In this document: positions 1-12,479 of the stretch, piece by piece
Layout: each line of letters begins with the position of its first letter
Position numbering within the stretch: the stretch's first letter is position 1
NCBI GenBank assembly: GCA_951213105.1
Contig: OX578148.1
Span: 139,821,915-139,885,914 of the forward strand
Source of the DNA: Amaurobius ferox
Lineage: Eukaryota; Arthropoda; Arachnida; Araneae; Amaurobiidae
Length of the DNA: 64,000 nt
Direction: 5' to 3'
Position numbers and translations under genes: made by a program
The notes under the pieces: model-generated
The model's database searches: none
Seen by the model: the letters and a program-made list of their open reading frames with translations, nothing else
What the model was told of the DNA's origin: nothing

Positions 1-305
1 CACCCCCCTTGTGTGGCCTTTGGAATGTGGCAAATATGGACACTACTTCCTTTTGACACTTACGATCGACCCGTACACCAAATTTGAAGTTTCTATCTCA
101 TCGCAAAGAATGGTTTTCTATCATTTGACTTTTCGAACGTTTTGGTGTGGATCACACCCTCTTCAGAACAGTTTTGAAAAACTGATTTTTCCAGGGGGGG
201 TTTATCGAAGGATCGACCCGTGTACCAGATTGCAAATCTCTATCTATTCGGGAAGTGCCCAAGAAAGGGGTGCCAGACAGACAGAGACTTGGCAATGAGT
301 ATATA
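1..305 (+). repeat. 3' end of dispersed repeat family A, cut by the window edge
   Basis: This stretch matches the last ~230 bases of the repeat at 28304-29015 with scattered substitutions: both contain CACCAAATTTGAAGTTTCTA, the phrase CGAACGTTTTGGTGTGGA, a run ending CGACCC.TGTACCAGATTGCAA, a GACAGAC run and the terminal AGTATATATAGAT. The 5' part lies outside the window. Open frames here are chance frames in repeat DNA. Family A looks like a non-autonomous retroelement or other dispersed arthropod repeat; its class cannot be decided from the sequence alone. Confidence 0.6.
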
Positions 306-2107
306 TAGATTAGTATTGAAGAAGAAATATATTTGGTATGTTTCGACATTTTTCTCGAAAAGTCAAAAATAGGTACGGATTTATCCTTTCTTTAATAGAA
401 AATGTCCTCAATGTTATTAAAAGTGACATCGCAACAAGATCACAACACTGATGCCAGTGAAGGAAATTATTGTCTATAAAAGGGCGTTGGAATTAAGCAA
501 GGAAGCTCTCATCTAGTTAATTATTTACCACCTTCGTAGTATGGTTACGCGGCTTTTGAGTCTCCTCAGCAAAGAGATGACCCACGGGTACAAAACTTTA
601 AAGGAGACATTTTTAAATATTTGCTTCCAATAGGAGACTGTGCAAGGCATTATTTCAGTTCCGACCATTGTTGATAAAATCTTAATCGACCATGATAACT
701 GTGAAACACCTGTCACGTTGCAGCGCTTTGTTATAGTTTCAGTCTTCAAAAGATCTTTCTCTCACACCGAATTTATACAATTCGATATTCAATTCTAAAA
801 TACAAAATGTCAAGTAGGAAAGCAAAAATTTGATACTAGACAAATTCTAAGTGTTCTTATTGATTCCAAAATTAAGGTTCGAATCTCCCCGGAAGTTCTT
901 CTAAAAGGTCCATATTTGGCAGCAAGACCACCAGCTTCAAATACTCTTGCCTTTTCTATTGGAACAAGTTAAATATTTATACATAATGTAAGTCAATGTG
1001 ATGTAATCATAATTAGCTTATGGCCAATTCTGGTGTCCATTTAACTCAACTCAATTTATCCCTATACCACCTCTCTTTCCTACCTTTTCAATGAAAAACG
1101 TTTCTTTAAGTTTCCCAAAGAAAAAGGTTCTCGTTAATAAGGAATTCAGAATATTTCTTTTAGGTAATGTTAAGATTTCTGAGAGAAGAAATGCACTTTC
1201 AGTCATTTTTCTGTGCAAAAGTGCAAAACGTAACTTTATTCACATCGTCATCTTTCGCGAACTGCATGAGACGGATTGAACCCTATGGATTCTTTGTACA
1301 ACAGGAAAACTTTTTTATCCCATACCACACTTATAATGTTTGTTCTTGGAGCGTTAAGCAGTTCAGTTTAAGTAATTCAGTGTACAAAAGTTTTGTTTTG
1401 ATACCCGCACCAATTTTATTTGTTAAAGGGAATTGTCACATACTTAACCTCGATGTGAGTTTCCTCATATATTACCCCGAAATAAGGATTCATATAAATA
1501 TACCCTCCCGGGGGGTTCACGTGATCAATCCTCGGGATAGGCACGTGACTCCAGAAACGGATTTCCGTTTCTGCATGCGATCCCAGGTCCCGTTCGGCCA
1601 GCGGACCAGGAGCTAGAGGGTCCTTGTGAAGGGCCTCAGAAAGAGACGCGTAATCAGATTAAGAGGAACAAAGTGGAAGTGAACGGACACTTATCCCGGA
1701 ATTAAAAAGGGTGGGCCAGCCTCGTGGAACGCTTTTCAATGCAATGACTAAAAGAGTAAACGAGCGACGTACTTGGCGAGAGATTTGGCGTGTAATTATG
1801 CACTCGTGTGTGTCTATTCATATTGGACTACGAGAAGGGAGGATTGGAATATGAAAAAGAACGACAGCCTATTTGATGTGACATTCTCCTCTGGAAAGGC
1901 AGTCTATTTTGGTGGATGTTCTGAATTCGAACAAATGAGAGGTGAAATAACTTCTGCCCTATAACTACTATACAACAAAAGAAATTTCTCATAGGGTCAT
2001 CCTATCGCCACTATGGGATTGGTTTCGTGTGTTCAAGGGGTAGATGATCTCTTTGCAGTAATAGTGAACAATAGTGTGTTTGCCGTATATAATCCTAATG
2101 GTATTAT
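306..2107. other. Unassigned intergenic DNA with a GC-richer patch at 1500-1760
   Basis: No gene recognised. Most is AT-rich, but 1500-1760 is clearly GC-richer and carries two CACGTG E-box hexamers (near 1519 and 1542) and an imperfect palindrome with 9-base arms (AGAAACGGA...TCCGTTTCT) near 1554-1573. Around 870-900 there is a phrase resembling a pol III B box (GGTTCGAATCTCC) without a convincing A box. Open frames of 60-150 codons here resemble no family I know. Confidence 0.4.
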
Positions 2108-2290
2108 TTAGCTTCCCGCTTGTCACCGAACGGTTAACATCCTGGTCATTTCTTCTAGAGTACCGGGTTCAAATCCCAGATACATAGATGAAACTCACTC
2201 TAACCAGCCTTCCAATCCACTTTAAATCTTTTACTACCGGTACCCATAGAACTAAGATAAAATTGTGATGCTTTACTGTGTACTTCACTG
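2108..2290 (+). repeat. tRNA-derived SINE, probable
   Basis: A good pol III B box (GGGTTCAAATCCC, 2165-2177) sits about 50 bases after a weak A-box-like stretch (CACCGAACGGTTAACATCC), as in a tRNA-derived SINE head. The next ~110 bases are a non-tRNA body. The sequence does not fold into a clean cloverleaf with a matching acceptor stem, so it is called a SINE and not a tRNA gene. Confidence 0.5.
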
Positions 2291-5231
2291 TATACTAATT
2301 AAAATAGACACAAAATATATAATTTGACGTCTTGATTTTAAATTTTACTGAATTAACACATGTTTATAAATATATATACGAGTACTTCATTTTAAAAATA
2401 CGAAAATATTCTCAATTAGGATCGTTACAAAATATATGTGATGTTTGTTTGAATCCATTACCGGATGAAGTGAATATGTTTGTCATATTTTTATTAACAG
2501 TAATTAATAGGCAATTCATGTTCTTGCAATATTTGTACAAGAGCATGAGTTAATTATTATTTATTAATCTTTGCACGTCTATTTTGTAATTTTTCTTTGT
2601 CAAACGTCCACCAGGTGGAGGGTGCACTGGATTATACGAAATATAATATGTTTCCCCAAACAAGAAATTCTGGGAATCATTGCCCTATACAAGTACTGAC
2701 GTTTCATTATTTTAACAATGTTAAATGTGGGTAAATAAGCATTGTTTTCAGTTTAACTATATTCAGTCTCAGGCATTAAAAATATTTGAAAATGGCTTTA
2801 TTCGTCAAAAACAAAAGTTCGTTTTTGGGCTGTGCAATGACGTTTAAAAGTCAATAAAATAATCCCATTTCAATCCCCATATTATGTCATTGTACTTTAC
2901 ACACGTTCTAATTCTACATTAACAGGGAAAGAAACTAGCATTGAACACAGGAAGATCACGTGCAATGACATATGTTAGTTTTGATCCATATTCAGCATTT
3001 GCCATGGACGTTTTATTTATAAAATTCTCTGCAAGTCTTGCGACCACTTTACCTAATTAACAAAAATGCCTTTATCTGCTTATTATCACGAAGCGTATGT
3101 AATTGAAATGTAATAAAAATTATTTGCTCTTTTATTTAAGTGTTTTCGATTTCTGCGCAAAAGGACCAGTTCTTGTTGTTGCTGCGATTTGTGCCAAAAT
3201 CTCGTCAGCAGTAAAGTAACGCACGGTTTACTTGACTCCCAAATTTAATAAAAATCGGGTAAATAGTTTTAGAGCTAAAATGTATTACGCACACATTTCC
3301 GGGACGATAAAAAAAAAAATAGTGGATTCGTGTTCTAGGATGCTCAAAATGCAAATTCGTGTTTCAGGATGCTTAAATGCATTAAAAATTCGGATTTAAA
3401 TTTTGGACTCCATCTCATACCTTTCTTTGATATAGAGTCAAAAATAAATATTGAAATAGTCAACTTTAAATATTTTTAAATTTCAAATAAAATATTTGCC
3501 TTTCTTTTCTTTATTTCTAGGAGAAAAAAAAATATTATAATCTCCGATAAACCATTTTATTACTCACCCTCACGCCTTTTATTATTATTGAAGGAGCAGA
3601 GTAGAAAAACCGCGATAATCTAGCCTTTATTGGAGTAGTATTATTACCGCAATATAATTGTAGTGATATTCACTAGAAGTTGAGAAAAGTTTCTGTCAAG
3701 TAGCGCCATCTATCGCTTTTCTAAGGAACTTTTTCTCCCAGTGAAATTCTCTGTCATCTTTAAAAGCATTTTAGCGTATGAAGTGCTTTTTCGATAATAA
3801 AGAATCTAATAACGAAGAACCCAGTTTTGATTTTGATAAATTTCAACTCTAATTCTATCGTTCTGGCATTTTCCAATATCATTTAAATTGTGAACACATT
3901 AAATATAGGTAAATCGAAACATAAAGTAAACAAAAGTAAATCATTAAAACACAATTAAATTTTAAATACATTCATAAATAATTAAAATAATAGATGCATT
4001 TTTTGAAAATTAAATAAAACGTTTGTACATTTTAGATATTTAAGAAATAGATTATATATAAATTGTATTATAATTTTTTAAAGAAAAAATTTATATAAAC
4101 GCTATAGTCATAAAATACATAAACTTAATTGGATGTGTAAATTTGTATGCCTAAATAATTGAAACTATTGTAAAATTTTCAGATAAATGAGTTTTAATAT
4201 TCGGCATTGTCTGCAATCGACTGCGTTTTTGTTAGCGAATTTCACGTTTTAGATGTAAGTGGAGGGGCATCCCAGCTCAAAATTTCTGAAGAAATATGTA
4301 GCAGTTGAAACTGAACTAAACTTACTAGACACAATTTTTAAAGTATGCGGAAACAATTTCACAGAAATGTAGTCTAAAAAGTCTCTACCAGAGACGATTG
4401 CCCGCTGGATTGCCAGCCGGATTGCCCAATAGATTTATCTTTTAGATCCTTTTCATGTATAGTAAGAGAGTAACTATCAATTAAAAAAAGAACAGTTTCA
4501 CAAGCAAAGAGTAACTATTTAACCATTTGGGAGCCTTTACTACACCCCCCCCCCCAAAAAAAAAAAGTTCTGTATTTTCAACCATTTGCAGTTGTTATAT
4601 GCATATTTTCTCATTTTTCTACTCACAGAGCTACATTGAAACTTAGTGAATATTTCTTAAATTAATTTATATTTCATCGAAATGACTACAAAGCGTTTTA
4701 GGGCAAATACCTACACAATTTCGTGTAGTTTGGGCCACTAGAAATGTTGGGAAAATGCCTAGTATTTAATTAAGATGAATCTTTGTTTTTTCAACCAGTT
4801 TTTTGTTTCTAAACATTTCCACGGGTTTTTGATTTTAATTATTAAAAATAAACTTTAAATTGAAGAAAAATGGACTCTGGGGACGATTGAACAAAAACTC
4901 GCAACTCGGAGTGGGTCAATCATTCATCCAACGAACTTTTGAAAGCATTCATTCTCACCTAAACATTACTTAAATTTGTAAATATTTAAATGTCCAACCA
5001 TGTGCCTCAGAATAAATAAAGAAGGGTTACGGTCAAGAGAGGCCTGCTTTATCAAAGGTTTCTTTTGATTCAAAATAAAAACAGGAAGTCCGGTCCCGTA
5101 GATTCAGAGGACACGACGAGAACAGGTGGATTCAATAAATGGTCACAATTCAGATTGAAGTGCTCTCCATTCAATTTAAAATGTTGGGCGAATCTACAAG
5201 GCGAAATCTTTCGTTCAGTAGAAGGATTATA
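2291..5231. other. Unassigned AT-rich DNA
   Basis: No gene or complete mobile element recognised. There are poly-A and poly-C/poly-A runs (for example 4546-4565) and long low-complexity AT stretches at 3840-4200. A single CTCF-like core at 3702-3716 is listed separately. Confidence 0.4.
3702..3716 (-). promoter_or_regulatory. CTCF-like core motif
   Basis: Read on the minus strand this is GCGATAGATGGCGCT. It matches the conserved core YAGRKGGCRS of the animal CTCF motif at every core position, while the upstream CCA is not matched. A single motif match in 64 kb has weak predictive value, and similar AGATGGCGC strings also occur in arthropod repeats. Confidence 0.2.
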
Positions 5232-5963
5232 CAAGGTGATTAAAAAAAGATGGGCCAAACTTTATGAGGTGGTAGTACATACCAAACCAAGCCTTTTTCG
5301 TCGAAGTTTACCAAGTTCTAAATAAGACATAAAGACGTTACAGGGCGCTTACTTGTTGGGAAGTGGCCGCCCGCAAACTAAAAAGCGTCATTCTGGTTGT
5401 TATTTTCTGGTTGAAGAAAAACCACTTATGAAAATTTCATTTGGGGAAGAAGAGGAATTCTTATGCACATTTTCGTACCACCAAATGTACGGTCTCATCA
5501 GTTTGCAGCAATAATTCGCAACTCCAACGTTTGAGACGATGGAGAAATTTACAAATAAGGTAAAAGCCGATGTGCTTTTCATCTACGGATCTTCTTTTTG
5601 TGGGGATATCTGAAGAGTCTCGTTTATGACACTCGTCTTGAATCGGAAGAGGAACTCGTCGCCAGAATTTCGGGCGTCGCTGCCGTAGTGCGCGACATGC
5701 CTGGACTGTTCAAGAGAGTTCGCCAATCCCTCCATCGCTGTGGTGTGAGACGTGCTTTCAGGTTGGCGGTCGCTCTTTTGATTCATTACTGTGATTATTT
5801 CTTATTCAATGTCATTTTATAACTCCTAAGTCATTCTTATGTTTTCGCTCACCTCATCGGTTTCACGTCCCATTTCCGACTCTGTAAACTACGCCGAAAA
5901 ATGCTTGGTTTGGTGTATTCTACCGCCTCGTAAAGTTTGGTCCATCTGTTTTTAATCATCCTG
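5232..5963 (+). mobile_element. Deleted mariner/Tc1-type transposon, 732 bp, copy 1
   Basis: The element begins CAAGGTGATTAAAAAAAGAT and its right end, on the other strand, begins CAGGATGATTAAAAACAGAT. Both ends are flanked by TA, the target of IS630/Tc1/mariner elements. The terminal inverted repeats extend about 78 bases, both continuing through AAACTTTA.GAGG.GGTAG. The interior keeps only the C-terminal part of a transposase. A second copy of almost the same length lies at 33046-33772, so both probably descend from one internally deleted, non-autonomous progenitor. Confidence 0.85.
5586..5785 (+). pseudogene. Transposase C-terminal remnant (mariner-type), copy 1
   Basis: The open frame from 5598 reads YLKSLVYDTRLESEEELVA and later VRDMPGLFKRVRQSLHR. 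This is the C-terminal segment that follows the last catalytic aspartate in a widespread group of arthropod mariner-like transposases. The catalytic region is absent and the DFFLWG-like lead-in is in another frame (around 5586), so no functional enzyme can be made. The same segment occurs in the copy at 33364-33584. The family identity is established knowledge; the broken state is seen directly. Confidence 0.75.
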
Positions 5964-7248
5964 TATATCTAAGTCGCCTGAGTCGATTTCGAGAGCTTTC
6001 TAAGGACAGAAACGATGTCAAAACTTTAATATATATAATTACTTTTTGTAGGCTTAGCTCGTTTTGTTTCATCTTTTATCCGCGAAACGTAAATAATCGT
6101 TTATATGTTTATATCATTTAAATATTCAAGTCTTCATATGTTTTATTTATTTTTAAATTATTTAAATTGCTATTCAAGTTGGGACATTCACGGGCTAAAA
6201 TCAGTCTTCTTCAAAATATAGGACTTCCTGAGGAAGAAATATAGGACTTCCTGAGAGAAAGTAAAATTTCTTTTACGCTGAAAATTTAAGAAAAATGCTC
6301 ATTGTAAGAGAAATTTTAAGGTAATATAATGATAATGATAATACAATAATAACTTTGAGACCATTAGGCAATTATGCAGTTTTGATATTTACGACTATTT
6401 ACAACGCAACAAAGAGCAGACTCTTAGGCACCCTTTTACGACAGTCTTGGTCAGAACCGCAATAAATTCACTTCACACAAATTGCAAGGGTGGTTGGGCA
6501 AAGATCTACTAGGGACCAAGACAGAAACCAAGCACCATTGGAAAATCAAGTAGCCAATGAGTCAATGATACAATATCGCCCTGAGGATCAACTAATGAGA
6601 GAATGGAGGGCGTATCTGAACCTCAGGCAAAATGATGTGGCAAGAAGGAGAGAATTCAATGAATATTCAGGCAATGACTGCCCAAGAGCGATAAGAGAGA
6701 GTCTTGATTATATAAAAATGATGATGCAGAAGCGTTAAGATATTCAACAAGAATGATTAGCCAAAAGAGATGTGATTCGAGTTTTCAAGCAGTGTAGTGG
6801 TTATTTTGAGTATTGATAATGTCAGAAAAAGAAGAGGCAAATATTTCAAGCATGCCGAGCAACAGACGCCAAAATGGTGGGTTATTGTACGAACTATTCG
6901 ATTCACGAATAATATATGAACGTTAAAATGTACGAACTATTCGATTCACGATCACATTATTCCAAATTTCCTAATTATGAGCTTAAAAGTTGACCAACAA
7001 CTTAAAACAATGATGTCCATTTCTTTTACTTAAAAGTAGTTTTAAAATAACAAAATTATTTGATTACATTCACGAACTCACGTATATAGCGATTTATCAT
7101 TTATTTTAGATTTTGAGCGGTTTCTCCAGCACCAGCGAAGCATAGTTTTAAATTCAAGTGTTACTTGTAACGTGGCGACAGAGATGTTCTTGGTTCTCAG
7201 TTGTAGTATTTAATGTTCCTTAATTGAAAATGATTTTAAAACAGAAAG

Positions 7249-7289
<41 letters not shown>

Positions 7290-9194
7290 GTATGCATATT
7301 TATATATATAAATTAAAATAACAAATACGAAAATGCAGGAGTGCAAATCAGTAAACACAGTATCAAACCGCGGGCAATAAAATAGCGTGTATTTAATAGC
7401 AAAAAGCAACGAGGAAGGGCCGGAAAAGCAGAGCACGGAGAGGAGAGACCAGGACAAGGAAAATACATTAAAGAATAGTATATCTGCCAGAAACGTCTTC
7501 AGGGGCACATTCTAGACAGATATAGTAAAATCCGTTGTTTCCATGATTGCATAAAAACACGTGGTTAAAATTTTATGCAATCTGTGCCCAACAACGGAAT
7601 AAACAAGAATAACAGAAAAAATACCAAATACGACAAAATTCAACTTTAAAACATAAAATACCACATATTCATGAGAAATATATATGAAAAATATAGCGCA
7701 CAAATGCACAAACATGCAAAAAGAGGGGCAACTCACAAGTCTGAAGGTCGCCAGCGTGAATAATCTTCATGGGAGTCTACCACGTGCCCCAGCCTGAATG
7801 CTCACCACGCGAAATACCGCGTTGAAATAAATCAGACCAGAGAAAGTGGAAGTAGTTGGACATAATTGCGGTGAGACAAACCCAAGAGTTCAGAAACTAA
7901 CCGAAAAGTGACCACTATTATCGGAAACATTTAAAGTATGGATAAAAATTTTTTTTGGAGCTATAGCCTGCTTTGGTTTTATTTGCTTTTTAGATATCCG
8001 TCTTAACGGTTTTATGAGTGTTTTAAACTTTTTTCTTTACCCGCCGAGGCGGTTTTTTAAAAAATGTTTTGCACGTTTTTTGAGTAATCGAAATTGCTGT
8101 TTTTTTTTAAAAATATTTTCACATTTTTATTTTTGCCCGCCGGGGCCGTGTTTATTTTATGGTGTTTCCACTAATTTACGTTTATTTTACGGTGTTTCCA
8201 TATATATACAGAGAGAGAGCGAGTGGTGAACGTTTACGTTTTATAAATGATCTATAGTTGTTATTGTTTTTTAAATACTACATATAAAATGATTAATTAA
8301 ATAACAATTCTGCATTATACGCCAAAAGTATCATTTTCTGATACTATCTCTCAGGTACTATCATCTAAATCGAATATTGCAGGATTTCCTCCTGGTCGGA
8401 TATCACTCGAAATCAATATACAGCTTATGTTGGCCGATTTGAAATAGTTGTTAAATAATTAGTGAACAGTTATTGAATAATTATAATAAGTATTTAATAA
8501 TTATTAAATAATTAATGAACAATTATAGAATAACTATAATAAGTATTTACCCAAATTTATTGGATGACCTCAACTGTTTGTTTTGACTTCCAGACACACA
8601 GATATCGGTATTTTCAAAATCACTGAACGTATTGGATTAAATGAGCGTATTGGTCTGAGCTGCGCTTATTATTGTAGTTAATTAAATGGAGGGCGGCTGA
8701 ACTTGACTCTCTTATACCATTTTTTTCAAGTTTACAAGGAAATATGTGAAAAATATGTGAGCACAATTATAGCATGTTACCTTTCATTTCAAAGGACTTG
8801 AAAAAATATTTCGATTGCTACCAAGTTCAACAAAATAGTCTTCCTCCCAAGGGGGCTGATGATACATTACACAAATACAAAATTTTTCTCTTGTATTTCA
8901 AAAAATTCTATCTAGTTGTAGATTTTTGATAACAAAAATGAACGAAAATTTAACGAACATTTAACGAATTATTTATCACAATATTTTAATGCAAATTAAA
9001 TTGTTTATTGCCATCCATATTGAAAACTATCGAGTTAAATGAGCGCGAAATATAAGGTCATTGGGTACTTCGAAATTGTTTTACATGGTGTCGATCGGAA
9101 AAGTGCTCAACGAAAAATCCAACTTTATAAAGAATGTTCTGTACATCTTATACAACGTGACACTTTTTCACCGTGAAAAAAATAATTCAATGCA
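5964..9194. other. Unassigned AT-rich DNA with small local duplications
   Basis: No gene recognised. Seen directly: a 17-base duplication (ATATAGGACTTCCTGAG) near 6216 and 6239; a ~22-base duplication (GTACGAACTATTCGATTCAC) near 6888 and 6937; a (TA)n tract at 7251-7285; and a short AT-rich near-tandem repeat at 8450-8550. The 82-codon frame at 6490-6738 (QDRNQAPLENQ..., RAYLNLRQND) has fairly protein-like composition but matches no family I know and has no identifiable splice partners. Confidence 0.4.
7251..7285. repeat. (TA)n microsatellite
   Basis: A pure AT/TA dinucleotide run of about 35 bases. It generates an artefactual IYIYIY frame on the minus strand. Confidence 0.95.
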
Positions 9195-9529
9195 CTATGT
9201 AGGGAAAGTCACAGGCCTAGTCTAGGGTCCTCTAATGTGATGTCCACATTAGAAGGGGGCTTTGGAACATTGGATTGCGATTAAAATCAATGGGTTTCCA
9301 GTATTCACGGATTCTAATATTTGTACCCAATTTCGTCCGAAACGCCCCATTCGTTAGTGAGATATCGCATACACACAGACACACGCAACCTCATACACAC
9401 ACTGAAAGTGAGACGGCATCGTTCGATTCGAGTCGCGGGATGCTTGAAACGTGCTCTTCCGTCGTAAACCCGATTTTTAATTTTCGATCCCGTCGCAATA
9501 CTTTCCCTATTGTGTATGTAGGGAAAGTA
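9195..9529. repeat. Dispersed repeat family C with CTTTCCCTA/TAGGGAAAG ends
   Basis: The unit begins and ends with TATGTAGGGAAAGT, and its right side also has the inverted ACTTTCCCTA. Inside are a phrase TACCCAATTTCGTCCGAAAC, the phrase GAGATATCGCAT, a short CA-rich stretch and CGATTCGAGTCGCGGGATGC. Related pieces occur at 47290-47422 joined to 51082-51295 and at 56830-57000. Class unknown; it may be a non-autonomous DNA element or a dispersed satellite-like repeat. Confidence 0.6.
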
Positions 9530-9599
9530 AAAACATATGTTTTGCCGACATAGATGTTAATTTTTATATAAATTAATATAAAAAATATATTATGTAGAT

Positions 9600-10039
9600 G
9601 TATGAGAAAGGCGTGTCTAAATATAACTGTACTTCCCTACAATACATGGTAATGTTTAAGAAATGTAATGGAATTGTGTCGAAAATCGAAATTCATGCAC
9701 TCTGGAATACGTTTCTGTCTGTCTGTATCCACTCAAGTTCAAAACCTAATGGACCCAATTTTGCAAAATCGGGGTAACTGATTAGATTTTTGTACGATTT
9801 GAGAAAAAAGAATTAAACCTTTTTTGTGAAATGACCCCCAAGACTTGTCGAAATACGAACTAAAAGACTACATATGTTCAAATGCTTCCATTAAATCATT
9901 GTTATTTTTGACGATCCCATAAGACTAACACGTCTTGAACTGTTTCAAGTTTTTCGCATTTTTGTAACGCTTTATTTAAAATGACGGCGAGTCGCACACA
10001 TGTAAATAAAAATGGAATTGAAACTACAGATTCAGCGTT
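9600..10039 (+). repeat. Dispersed repeat related to 45290-46060
   Basis: The order of phrases matches 45290-46060: CCTACAATACA.GGTAATG, then GGAAT.GTGTC.AAAATC, then TCTGTCTGT, then TATCCACTC, then GATTAGATTTT, then TTGTGAAATGACCCCC, then ATCAAATG.TTCCATTAAAT (with substitutions), then a 3' end containing TTATTTCGAATAATAATCCG. The 3' end runs directly into the 27-bp minisatellite at 10040-10310, and the other copy ends with one recognisable relic of that unit. The minisatellite therefore seems to have expanded from the repeat's own 3' end. Confidence 0.6.
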
Positions 10040-10310
10040 ATTTCGAATAATAATCCGCCTTATTGTGTGTCAAATAATGATCCGCCTTATTTGGTGTCAA
10101 GTAATCATCCGCCTTATTTGTATCAAATAATGATCCGCTTTATTTTGTGTCAAATAATTATTCGCCTTATTTTGTGTCAAATAATCATCCACCTCATTTT
10201 ATGTCATTATTTTGTGTCAAATAATGATCCGTTTTATTTAGTGTCAAATAATGATCCGCCTTATTTCGTGTCATTGTTTTGTGTCAAATGATTCGCCTTA
10301 TCTTGTGTCA
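10040..10310 (+). repeat. Imperfect ~27-bp minisatellite
   Basis: About eight full or partial units are present, with consensus near GTGTCAAATAATGATCCGCC followed by TTATTTT. Two units are shortened to GTGTCATT.TTTT. Because the unit is a multiple of three, a 74-codon frame stays open through it; that frame is not a gene. There is no spacer/repeat alternation as in a CRISPR array. Confidence 0.9.
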
Positions 10311-12479
10311 CATGCTGCCCCCATGACTTTTAACTTGACTTCTTCATTTTTTTCTTAATTTGACTCCAATAATGACTATCAATAGAATCTAAATTGTTTA
10401 ATGAATTAATTTTAATTAAATGTTAGGTTGTTTGCTGTATATTTCTTTGTCTATCGTTTCATTTTTTCACTCCCCCTGTTTGTCCCTATAATATAAATTC
10501 AGAATTAGGAAATAACAGCCCCCTCCACGCTTTTACAACCCACATAATCGTTTCGGAGATATAAATCGATTACTGTGATATGAAAGGCAAATCATAGAAG
10601 TTCCTGAAAAAGTGCCTTTGGATACAAAATCGCTCATTACATCCCACGCCCCCTTTGCATTCGAGTGTTCCGTTTATTAAATTTTTTCCCGCGTTTTTTT
10701 CCCCCCGCTTTTATCAGCCCATGCGGTTCTTAAACAAGGAGGAAATTGCAGTTTAATACCATCAGCGAAAAGCATCCAACATAAATAAAAAAGAAATTAA
10801 AAGGGACGTCAATGCAGTAGCGCGATGAAGAAAATAATAAGAGACTGCTAACAAGAAGGCCAAAAAAAATAATTAATAAGCAAAACCAGAGGAAAACTCC
10901 CGTAGAAAAAAAAAGCGTCGGATATATATAAAGCACTCATTTATCGCGCTGGGACAGACTATAATGTCGCGAAAGTGCCAAAACCCATTAACGGAAATGG
11001 CGCGTCATTTAATTTTCGCCATTTATGAAAATCGGGAAAATTTAATAACATTCTCCCACCTCTTCGAGGCCTTAAATTGAGTTTCGGGGAAATTGGCGAG
11101 CATTTCAGTGGCACAACTGTCGCCCTTTTTACACTTTTTTCCCCCGCCTCGCATTTATTTTTTGTTTCGCGGGCACTGATTTTTTTTTTTTTCTATTATT
11201 ATTTATGGTTGGCGGCTCGGAAAATAGATTGAATGAAATGTAGGTAAGTGCCTGGGCTAGCTCCGGTCGGCCGAACCGAAAAGTGGGTTTGAAATCGCGG
11301 CCTGCTTTTTGCGTCGTAATTGCGTTACTGGGACAAACTCCTCTGTTGCCTCTCTCTCAAAAATTTATCCGTACTTCTGGGATAAAGTTTAAATATACAG
11401 TGCGACACAAGAACTCACAAAATCTATAGTGTTTCACTAGATGACTGTCGATGTTAACAGATATATGTTTATTTCCTTAGAAAAACATTAATAATGGGAT
11501 GGAATAAAATATATGTATTTTAAACGGTTCAAATGTTTTAAACACCGTGTTCTTTTCTGTTAATATTTTGGCAGAACCTTACCATTTAAAATTAATTGGG
11601 CATAAAATTCTAAGAGAATTCTTAATGCTCTGCAATGAACGATTTACATCTTACTTATAACGGAAGATGCCTGTGTGTGTGTGTGTGCAGAATGGGGCGA
11701 TTCCTTAACGATCTAAAATATTATTACAGAGTTTCCATCTTGACAACCTCTGAAAGATCAAAAATTCTTCTTTGAACGAAGTCCATACGCGATAAATAGA
11801 CACATTTTAATGATACGCCATCTAACGTTCATTGTTTTCAACAACTGCTTAAAATATCACAGACCATCCCAGAAGAAAATCAAAAACATCCTTTGAATTA
11901 TTATACATGTTTTATCTGACCATGTCTTTAATTGTTTGAACGAATAACATGCTTCAGACCCCACCGGCGGTCGAAACATGCAGGATAATGGACCAGACTC
12001 ATTTTGTTTAAGAGACAGGGTATTTTTGAATTGAGTGAAAGCGTCCTTGGTATGGGGTCGTGAGGCCATGAAGTGCTGTAGGAAATAACATAATCTGTTT
12101 GGGAACTGATTTTAATTGCGAGCTATAACTAGCAGCGCCGGGACAAAGGCCCCATTACGTATCTGAACAGCGATCTAAAGTGTGACTAGGTGCTTATTTA
12201 AGGCTCGCGTATGTTTTATCGCGTAAGATTGGCCACTCTTTGGCCAATCAGATCCATTGGATCAGGTATAAATGCATATATATGTAGATAGAGAGATATT
12301 TTTATAATCATTTAGTTATTATTCAAATTAATAAAATTTGTTGTGTAAGCCTGTGAAAAATAAACCATAGAGTTTCCATTTAAATTCATATTTCAAACCT
12401 GAGCTTTTCAAAAGTGACTAATACGTTCAATAAATTCCCACAAAACTCAGCGATTTAATTGACTTTCACGTTTTAAACA
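10311..12479. other. Unassigned DNA, with a complex unique patch at 10960-11340
   Basis: No gene recognised. 10960-11340 is higher in complexity and GC than its surroundings, contains no recognised repeat, and includes several ATTTA/TTTAAT homeodomain-type cores (for example GCGTCATTTAATTTTCGCC). It could be a conserved non-coding element, which cannot be tested without comparison. A short (GT)n run sits near 11671-11687. Confidence 0.3.

Noticed and set aside
2160..2180. Functional tRNA gene
   Set aside because: Only the B box is convincing; the acceptor stem and A box are poor and SINE-like sequence follows.
6490..6738. 82-codon frame with protein-like composition
   Set aside because: No recognisable domain, no supporting splice sites and no homologous second copy in the window; left unassigned.
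10040..10310. CRISPR-like repeat array
   Set aside because: Units are contiguous with no unique spacers, in a eukaryotic genome; it is a minisatellite.
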